Source: Arthrobacter sp. StoSoilB22 (GTDB lineage: Bacteria > Actinomycetota > Actinomycetes > Actinomycetales > Micrococcaceae). Taken from it: a stretch of 64,000 nt of DNA. The DNA lies in the NCBI RefSeq assembly GCF_019977315.1, contig NZ_AP024652.1:1-64000 (forward strand), written 5' to 3'. This document shows positions 58,683 through 64,000 of the stretch, one piece after another. Every line of letters begins with the position of its first letter. Position 1 is the stretch's first letter. The translations under genes were made by a program, and so were the position numbers. The notes beneath the pieces were generated by a model, which made no database searches, was not told the DNA's origin, and worked only from the letters and a program-made list of their open reading frames with translations.

Positions 58683-59930
58683 CTAGGACGTAACGGCAAC
58701 ACCCAGCACGCTGTCCAACAAGCTGTTACGGAATTTGCCCGAAGGGTCATTGGCCTGAACCAAGGCACGGAAGTCCTCGAACCGCGGGTAGAGCGCGGCG
58801 AAGTCGTACTGGCCGGGCGTGAAGAGCTTGCCCCAGTGCGGGCGGGCTCCGAACGGACGCAGGGCTTCCTCAAGCTCGGGCAGCACTGCTTCCACCTCGG
58901 TCTGGAGCGGCTTCCACGTGAAGTGGAGTGCCACGCTTTGCTGCTGGTAGAACGGGCTGAGCCAGAACTCGTCAGCTGCCACAGTGCGGATTTCAGAGAT
59001 GAACAGGAGCGGCGCGAGCTTCTGGGCGAGTTCTCGGACAGCCTGCAGCGCGGCCGGCGCCTGATCCAGGGGCAGGAGGAACTCACTTTGGAGTTCCTCG
59101 CCGTTGCTCGGCGTGAACTCGTGGCGGAAGTGGGGCAAGCGGTCCAGCCATTTTCCTGCCACGTCCAGCTGCTCTGTGCAGTTCTCAGCAGACATATCCG
59201 GCAACGGGTGCATGGCCGCCGTCGCCGGGGTTGCACCGAACAGGTCCGGCAGGGGAGCTTCGGTGTTTAGGGCCTTGAGCCAGACCTGGGGGATGGTATC
59301 GCCGGTGTAGTCGGTGAAGAAGCTGACGCTGTAGGCACTGGATGCGATGGTTTGGAAGTTCGCCAACGCACCCTCCCAGGACAGGTTGGTGAGCACGCGC
59401 TGCCGGACCTCGTAGCTTGGTCGGATCGCGAGTTCCAGCCCTGTGACAATGCCAAGTGCGCCCATTCCCACCACGCTGGCGAGGAATTCGTCGTCGTCCG
59501 CTGTAAGGGTCACCAGCACGCCGGAGGCGCGCACCAGGTCAACGCTGACGACGGCGGCAGCCAGCGACGGATTGTTGACTCCACTGCCGTGCGTGCCGGT
59601 TTGGATAGCGCCGGCAACCGAGATGTGCGGGAGGGAGGCGAGGTTGTGGATCGCGTAGCCCTGTTCCTCAAGGGCGCGGCCCAAGGCCCCGTAGCTGATG
59701 CCACCGCTGACCTTGACTGTGCTTTTCGCGGTGTCCACTACTACCTCCTGGGGGAGGGCGTCGAGCAGGATGTGGGTTCCGTCGGTGTCTGCAACGGTGT
59801 TGAAGGAGTGCCGGGAACCAAGGGCCTTGATGCGGGTCGCGTGAGCTACGAGCTCGCGCAGCTGATCCACAGTGGTTGGCCGGTGGACGTCGGCTGACGA
59901 GTACTCAAGATTTCCTGCCCAGTTCTTCAT
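58683..59930 (-). CDS. Alditol oxidase (FAD-linked)
   Basis: The enzyme oxidises sugar alcohols such as xylitol or sorbitol at C1 to the aldose with release of hydrogen peroxide. The 415-residue protein begins MKNWAGNLEYSSADVHRPTTVDQLRELV. IKALGSRHSFNTVADTDG holds the His expected to bind FAD covalently. LASLPHISVAGAIQTGTHGSGVNNPSLA and SSAYSVSFFTDYTG follow, and near the end EIRTVAADEFWLSPFY and FGARPHWGKLFT. These match Streptomyces AldO as I remember it. It is divergent from a LacI regulator, with an operator-like site between them. Confidence 0.9.
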   Translation of the reverse strand: MKNWAGNLEYSSADVHRPTTVDQLRELVAHATRIKALGSRHSFNTVADTDGTHILLDALPQEVVVDTAKSTVKVSGGISYGALGRALEEQGYAIHNLASLPHISVAGAIQTGTHGSGVNNPSLAAAVVSVDLVRASGVLVTLTADDDEFLASVVGMGALGIVTGLELAIRPSYEVRQRVLTNLSWEGALANFQTIASSAYSVSFFTDYTGDTIPQVWLKALNTEAPLPDLFGATPATAAMHPLPDMSAENCTEQLDVAGKWLDRLPHFRHEFTPSNGEELQSEFLLPLDQAPAALQAVRELAQKLAPLLFISEIRTVAADEFWLSPFYQQQSVALHFTWKPLQTEVEAVLPELEEALRPFGARPHWGKLFTPGQYDFAALYPRFEDFRALVQANDPSGKFRNSLLDSVLGVAVTS

Positions 59931-59966
59931 CGAATGATCTCTCGCTTGTATTTTTAGACTCTGTAA

Positions 59967-59982
59967 TTGTTAAGGTTCACAA
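59967..59982. promoter_or_regulatory. LacI-type operator candidate
   Basis: TTGTTAAGGTTCACAA is a near-palindrome whose halves TGTTAAG and TGTGAAC (complement) share five of seven bases. LacI-family operators commonly have TGTnAAC-type halves. It lies between the divergent alditol oxidase and LacI genes, 37 bases before the oxidase start. Confidence 0.5.
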
Positions 59983-60057
59983 CTAATTGCGTCAAGAGGA
60001 GTCCAAGTCGGCACCGGATAGAGTTCAAGAAATCCGCTGTCTATCAGGAGTCGCAAC

Positions 60058-61062
60058 GTGAGCAAGGGATCAAAGCCCACCATTCGGGATGTGGCCAGGG
60101 CGGCGGACGTCTCGCTGACCACAGTTTCCTATGTGCTTTCCGGTCGTCACGGTGGCACTACCCGGATCAGCCAGCCCACGCAGGACCGTGTCCTGGCTGC
60201 GGTGCAAGAGCTCGGGTATGTGCCCAATCAGGCCGCACGAGGGATGCGCCGGGGCAAGACTGACGTAGTTGCCGTGGCCATCGGAAACCTCGAGTGGCCG
60301 TGGGACCGGGCACTCGCCACCGCCGCAGCCACGATCCTGCCCCAGCACGGCTACCAACCAGTGATCCTGCTGGGTGATGACTGGCGGAAGTTCATGATGT
60401 CCGGCGGTGCGGACGGCGTCATCATCGGCTATTTCCCGGAAGCAAAGTCCGAGGACGAAACAGTCACTGAATTAGCCCGCCGTGGCGTTGCCCAGGTGGT
60501 CATTTCAGGCACCATGAAGCAGGCCGGTTTCGATGTCCTTGCTCCCGAACCCGAGGCCGGGCTTGCAGAATGCATGGAATTCCTCACTGCGTCGCACCGC
60601 AGGATCGGCTGCATCCGGAGGGCGGACCCGGCCGGCCGGCCCAAGAGCCGCTTCGCCGCCTACGTAGCAGGACTGAAGAACGCGGGCATCCCACTTGATG
60701 AGTCCTTGGTCAGAACGTCGCAGCACCGTCCGGCCATCGCATATCAGTCCGCGCTTGAGCTGCTGCAGCTAGCGGACCGGCCTACCGCCATCTTTTGCAC
60801 GGACGACATGGAGGCGCTGCAGGCCATTCGGGCCGCCTACCGCCTCGGCCTTCGTGTGCCCGAGGACGTTCAGGTTGTCGGCGTCGGGAACTCTACCGAG
60901 GGCCAGGAGTACGATCCAGCCCTGACAACAGTGGGTCCGGACCCGATCTTTGAGCAGGTTGTCCGCATGCTGCTCGATCGCCTGGCGGGAGTTACACCGG
61001 CGGAGGGCATTCGGGTGGCCTCGCCGTGGAAGTTGCATCGGCGAGGTACCACGGAGGGCTAG
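60058..61062 (+). CDS. LacI-family transcriptional regulator
   Basis: The 334-residue repressor has the LacI helix-turn-helix and hinge at residues about 7-65: TIRDVARAADVSLTTVSYVLSGR and VLAAVQELGYVPNQAARGMRRGKT. The periplasmic-binding-protein-like effector domain follows, with ADGVIIGYFPEAKSED and TAIFCTDDMEALQAIRAAYRLGLRVPEDVQVVGVGN. The start follows a CAGGAG ribosome site. Divergence from the alditol oxidase suggests that it controls that gene in response to a sugar alcohol; this is inference. Its stop abuts the convergent BASS gene. Confidence 0.93.
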   Translation: MSKGSKPTIRDVARAADVSLTTVSYVLSGRHGGTTRISQPTQDRVLAAVQELGYVPNQAARGMRRGKTDVVAVAIGNLEWPWDRALATAAATILPQHGYQPVILLGDDWRKFMMSGGADGVIIGYFPEAKSEDETVTELARRGVAQVVISGTMKQAGFDVLAPEPEAGLAECMEFLTASHRRIGCIRRADPAGRPKSRFAAYVAGLKNAGIPLDESLVRTSQHRPAIAYQSALELLQLADRPTAIFCTDDMEALQAIRAAYRLGLRVPEDVQVVGVGNSTEGQEYDPALTTVGPDPIFEQVVRMLLDRLAGVTPAEGIRVASPWKLHRRGTTEG

Positions 61063-62058
61063 CTAGTCCTTTAGTGGGCGGCGAGCCAGCCAAGCAGCCA
61101 CGATCGCACCCGAGATGTTGTGCCACAGCGAGAACACGGCCGACGGGAGTGCAGCCAAGGCACCGAAATGTGCCGTAGCCAGCGTCGCAGCCAAGCCAGA
61201 GTTCTGCATGCCAACTTCGAATGCGAGGGCACGGCGGGCCTTATCATCCAGGCGGCCGAGCTTACCGGCAAGGTAGCCGAGGCCCAGGCCGAAACCGTTG
61301 TGGAGGACTACGGCCAGGAACACGATTCCTCCGGCGGCAACAATCTTGCTGGCGCTGCCTGCTACGACGATCGCGACGATCAGGGAAATCACGACGGCGG
61401 AAGCCCACGGAAGTGCCGGGAGAACCTTCGCCACAACCTTGGACAGGAAGAGGCGGGCCAGAAGGCCCGCGATGACCGGCAGCAGGACGGTCTTCACAAT
61501 GTCCATCACCATGGCACCGGCATCGATGTGCAGGAAGGATCCCGCCAGGAAGAGTGTCAGTGCGGGGGTCACCAAAGGTGCAATGAGTGTGGAAACGGAA
61601 GCGACGGCCACAGAAAGGGCCACGTCCCCCTTGGCCAGGAAAGCCATGACATTGGAGGCGGTGCCGGAAGGAGCGCAGCCAACGAGGATCAGGCCAACGG
61701 CCAGTTCCGGTGGAAGCTGCAGGAGGACCGCAATGAGCCACCCGGCTCCGGGCATGATCACGTAGTGCGCCACGATTCCCAACGCCACAGCCCACGGACG
61801 CCGGGCCACCGAGGCGAAGTCTGGTGGGGTCAGCGTGAGGCCCATGCAGAACATGATGACGCCCAGCAGGTAGGGAACTGCGACGCCCATGGGCTTGAAC
61901 AGATCGGGAATCAGGAAGCCGAGAACGCCGGCAACCACCACCAGAAGGGGGAAAACTGTGACGGCGATACGCGCAATCTTGGCTTCAGCGGCTAGTGCGG
62001 CGTTGACGGGCGCAGCGGTTTCTTCTGTTTTCGATGGGGATTTGGTTGCCTCAAGCAT
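61063..62058 (-). CDS. Bile acid:sodium symporter (BASS) family transporter
   Basis: The 331-residue protein has about nine or ten membrane helices in the BASS fold. The core GLTLTPPDFASVARRPWAVALGIVAHYVIMPGAGWLI is followed by LILVGCAPSGTASNVMAFLAKGDVALSVAVASVSTLIAPLVTP, the sodium-site helix crossing. The C-terminal ALAFEVGMQNSGLAATLA is the other conserved crossing. Bacterial members import organic acids such as pantoate or keto acids rather than bile acids. No linked enzyme suggests a substrate. It is convergent with the LacI gene with no gap. Confidence 0.92.
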   Translation of the reverse strand: MLEATKSPSKTEETAAPVNAALAAEAKIARIAVTVFPLLVVVAGVLGFLIPDLFKPMGVAVPYLLGVIMFCMGLTLTPPDFASVARRPWAVALGIVAHYVIMPGAGWLIAVLLQLPPELAVGLILVGCAPSGTASNVMAFLAKGDVALSVAVASVSTLIAPLVTPALTLFLAGSFLHIDAGAMVMDIVKTVLLPVIAGLLARLFLSKVVAKVLPALPWASAVVISLIVAIVVAGSASKIVAAGGIVFLAVVLHNGFGLGLGYLAGKLGRLDDKARRALAFEVGMQNSGLAATLATAHFGALAALPSAVFSLWHNISGAIVAAWLARRPLKD

Positions 62059-62122
62059 TCATCCATGCTCACACTCGGCGCCCAAACCGAGCGAGTTCGT
62101 TACATCCACGCAGGGGTATATG

Positions 62123-63619
62123 TCAGGGGTTGAGCTTACCGGCAAGTCGCTCGCGCATACGGACGCTGGCTTCGTTGAGCCCGATGAACTCTACGTCACG
62201 CCCGTGATTCCGATACTTCTCGGTCACCGAGTCCAGCACGGCCACTGTTGAGGCATCCCAGATGTGCGAGCCGTGCAGATCGATGATCACACGGTCTATG
62301 CCCTCTGAGGAATCTTTCGCATAGTCGAACTGCGTGTACAGATCATTGGAGGAAGCGAAGAACAGTTCGCCGTCCACCGTGTAGGTGGCAACAACTTCAC
62401 CGTTGAGCTCCAGTTCCGTCCGCTCAACAGTTGCGAAGTGGGCCACCCGCCGCGCAAAGAGCACCATGGCGGTCAAAACGCCGACGCCGACACCCACCGC
62501 GAGGTTGTGCGTCGCCACCACGGCGGCAACGGTAATGAGCATGACGGCGGTCTCGGACTTGGGCAGGCGCTTGAGCGTAGCAGGCCGGATGGAATGCCAG
62601 TCGAAGGTGATCAATGAAACGAAGATCATCACGGCCACCAACGCCGCCATGGGGATCATGCCCACAACATCGCCCAGGACCACCACCAATACCAACAGGA
62701 AAACGCCGGCCAGGAACGTCGAGAGCCGGCTTCGAGCCCCTGAGCCCTTGACGTTGATCATGGTCTGACCGATCACCGCGCAGCCACCCAGGCCGCCAAG
62801 GAATCCGGTGACGATGTTGGCCGCACCCTGACCCCACGAGACCCTCGTCTTGTTGGAACGGGTGTCCGTGATGTCGTCCACCAGCTTGGCAGTCATCAAC
62901 GATTCCAGAAGGCCCACCAACGCCATGGACAGGGCGAAGGGTGCAATGATCTGGAACGTCTCCAGGTTCAACGGAACGTTGGGCAGGAAGAACCCGGGCA
63001 GGCTGTCCGGGAGTTCGCCTTTATCGCTGACCGTGGGAACATCGATGCCACCCACCACTGTCACCAACGTAATGAGAACAATGGCCACCAGTGGCGCGGG
63101 AATGGCCGAGGTCAAGCGAGGCAGCCCGAACACAATCACCAAGCCCACAACCACAATGGGGTAGACCATCCACGGCACGTTGAAGAGCTCGGGCATCTGG
63201 GACATGAACACCAGGATCGCCAGCGCGTTCACGAAGCCGATCATCACGGACCGCGGGATGAAGCGCATCAGCTTGGTGACGCCCAGAACGGCAAGGATGA
63301 TCTGGAAGACGCCCGCCAGGATGATGGTGGCAATGAGGTAGTCGAGCCCGTGTTCCTTCATGACCGGCGCGATCACCAGGGCCACAGCACCAGTGGCAGC
63401 AGAGATCATGGCAGGACGCCCGCCCACAATCGCGGTGACCACGCCCATGGTGAAGGAAGCGAACAGCCCGATCCGGGGATCAACGCCGGCAATCACCGAG
63501 AACGCGATTGCCTCGGGGATCAGCGCCAGGGCCACCACGAGTCCCGCCAGGGACTCCGTCAGCAGGCGACGGGGCGAACGGAAAGTCGCCCGCAGTGACA
63601 TGAGTTGCTCGGGAGTCAT
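62123..63619 (-). CDS. SulP-family anion transporter with STAS domain
   Basis: The 498-residue protein has the SulP membrane domain (about residues 15-390) and a C-terminal STAS domain (about 410-498, RVIIDLHGSHIWDASTVAVLDSV). GLVVALALIPEAIAFSVIAGVDPRIGLFASFTMGVVTAIVGGRPAMISAATGAVALVIAP is the signature start. GGLGGCAVIGQTMINVKGSGARSRLSTF carries another. Family substrates are bicarbonate, sulfate or C4-dicarboxylates; the sequence does not decide. The next gene begins on the same strand after a 20-base gap. Confidence 0.92.
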   Translation of the reverse strand: MTPEQLMSLRATFRSPRRLLTESLAGLVVALALIPEAIAFSVIAGVDPRIGLFASFTMGVVTAIVGGRPAMISAATGAVALVIAPVMKEHGLDYLIATIILAGVFQIILAVLGVTKLMRFIPRSVMIGFVNALAILVFMSQMPELFNVPWMVYPIVVVGLVIVFGLPRLTSAIPAPLVAIVLITLVTVVGGIDVPTVSDKGELPDSLPGFFLPNVPLNLETFQIIAPFALSMALVGLLESLMTAKLVDDITDTRSNKTRVSWGQGAANIVTGFLGGLGGCAVIGQTMINVKGSGARSRLSTFLAGVFLLVLVVVLGDVVGMIPMAALVAVMIFVSLITFDWHSIRPATLKRLPKSETAVMLITVAAVVATHNLAVGVGVGVLTAMVLFARRVAHFATVERTELELNGEVVATYTVDGELFFASSNDLYTQFDYAKDSSEGIDRVIIDLHGSHIWDASTVAVLDSVTEKYRNHGRDVEFIGLNEASVRMRERLAGKLNP

Positions 63620-63639
63620 GGGTCCTTACAGTGCGGGCT

Positions 63640-64000
63640 TTACAAAGCAGTCTGGCGGTAACGCTCAATCTGCTTAAGACGCCGCAAGAGGCTGTCGCGC
63701 CGCGGGTGCGGGACGACGTCGGGCGCCTCAGCGGTGAGATCAATGTGTTCGGTTCCGTACTGCCACAGCAGGAGGTCATCCAGGAGGCGGTCCGGGCCGG
63801 GGGAGTAGCGGTGGTCCAGGGCCTTGCGGACCTCGGTGATCCGATTGGCACTAAGCAGCCCGGCAAGTTCCACGGTTTTGGTGAGTCCGTGGGCGGCGAG
63901 CAGTTCAGCGGCCCATCCCCAGTCGTCATCTACTTTACGGTCAACGTGCGGCAAGAGGGTACGCCAGACGTCACGAACCCGGTTTGGCGTCAGCGGCGAG
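63640..64000 (-). CDS. Partial hypothetical protein (cut at window edge)
   Basis: The frame stays open from the stop at 63640 through the window end, so at least 119 residues are present and the start is missing. A visible TTG at 63954 is probably internal. Visible sequence includes RVRDVWRTLLPHVDRKVDDDWGWAAELLAAHG, GLLSANRITEVRKALDHRYSP and LLDDLLLWQYGTEHIDL. It is helical, soluble and rich in Leu, Arg and Asp, with no membrane segment. I am not sure of a family; DUF6308 is one possibility. It lies upstream of the SulP gene on the same strand. Confidence 0.7.
   Translation of the reverse strand, partial: SPLTPNRVRDVWRTLLPHVDRKVDDDWGWAAELLAAHGLTKTVELAGLLSANRITEVRKALDHRYSPGPDRLLDDLLLWQYGTEHIDLTAEAPDVVPHPRRDSLLRRLKQIERYRQTAL

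Overview
The window is a high-GC actinobacterial chromosome segment that starts at the first base of dnaA. It is most likely from Arthrobacter or Paenarthrobacter (Micrococcaceae). This rests on gene order: dnaA-dnaN-gnd-recF-DUF721-gyrB-gyrA-DUF3566-tRNA-Ile-DLW39-tRNA-Ala, followed by the actinobacterial crgA / class E sortase / pabA / pknB-pknA-pbpA-rodA-pstP-fhaB-fhaA block. A putrescine oxidase, a 5-oxoprolinase cluster and an alditol oxidase are typical of soil arthrobacters. I see no insertion sequence, prophage, CRISPR array or rRNA operon.

Layout. 1-12.2 kb is the replication core, with a dnaA-dnaN origin region, clamp, RecF, a DciA-type helicase loader, gyrase and two tRNAs. 12.3-17.4 kb is mixed housekeeping: an EamA exporter, a glycosyltransferase, a repetitive helical membrane protein, a cyclophilin, a zinc-ribbon rhomboid and a GyrI-like protein. 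17.4-18.05 kb is a gene-free stretch crowded with DnaA boxes, with more exact boxes than the dnaA-dnaN gap. 18.1-21.2 kb is a DNA-alkylation repair block on the minus strand (ogt, ECF sigma factor, second methyltransferase, alkB, then tag). 21.2-32.9 kb is the division, wall-synthesis and Ser/Thr kinase block. After tRNA-Leu, 33.4-43.4 kb is a minus-strand catabolic block: a galactarate/talarate-type dehydratase, a GntR regulator, an FAD oxidase, a peptide-type ABC importer and an aminotransferase.

43.5-45 kb holds an ECF sigma factor and a membrane partner. 45-49.7 kb is a putrescine module (TetR repressor, putrescine oxidase, Usp protein, APC permease). 49.7-52.1 kb holds small proteins, including a divergent pair of DUF5997 and a LysR effector domain that lacks its DNA-binding half. 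52.2-58.6 kb is a GntR-controlled 5-oxoproline cluster (pxpA, MHS transporter, fused pxpB-pxpC, biotin carboxylase-BCCP). 58.7-64 kb holds an alditol oxidase with a LacI regulator, a BASS symporter, a SulP transporter and a partial gene at the right edge.

The most interesting items are the alkylation-repair block with an embedded sigma factor, the origin-proximal DnaA-box cluster, the urea-carboxylase-like domain set in the oxoprolinase cluster, and the DUF5997/LysR-effector pair. Several palindromes fit their adjacent regulators closely, at 43442, 45755 and 52943. All family calls come from reading motifs; no database search was run.
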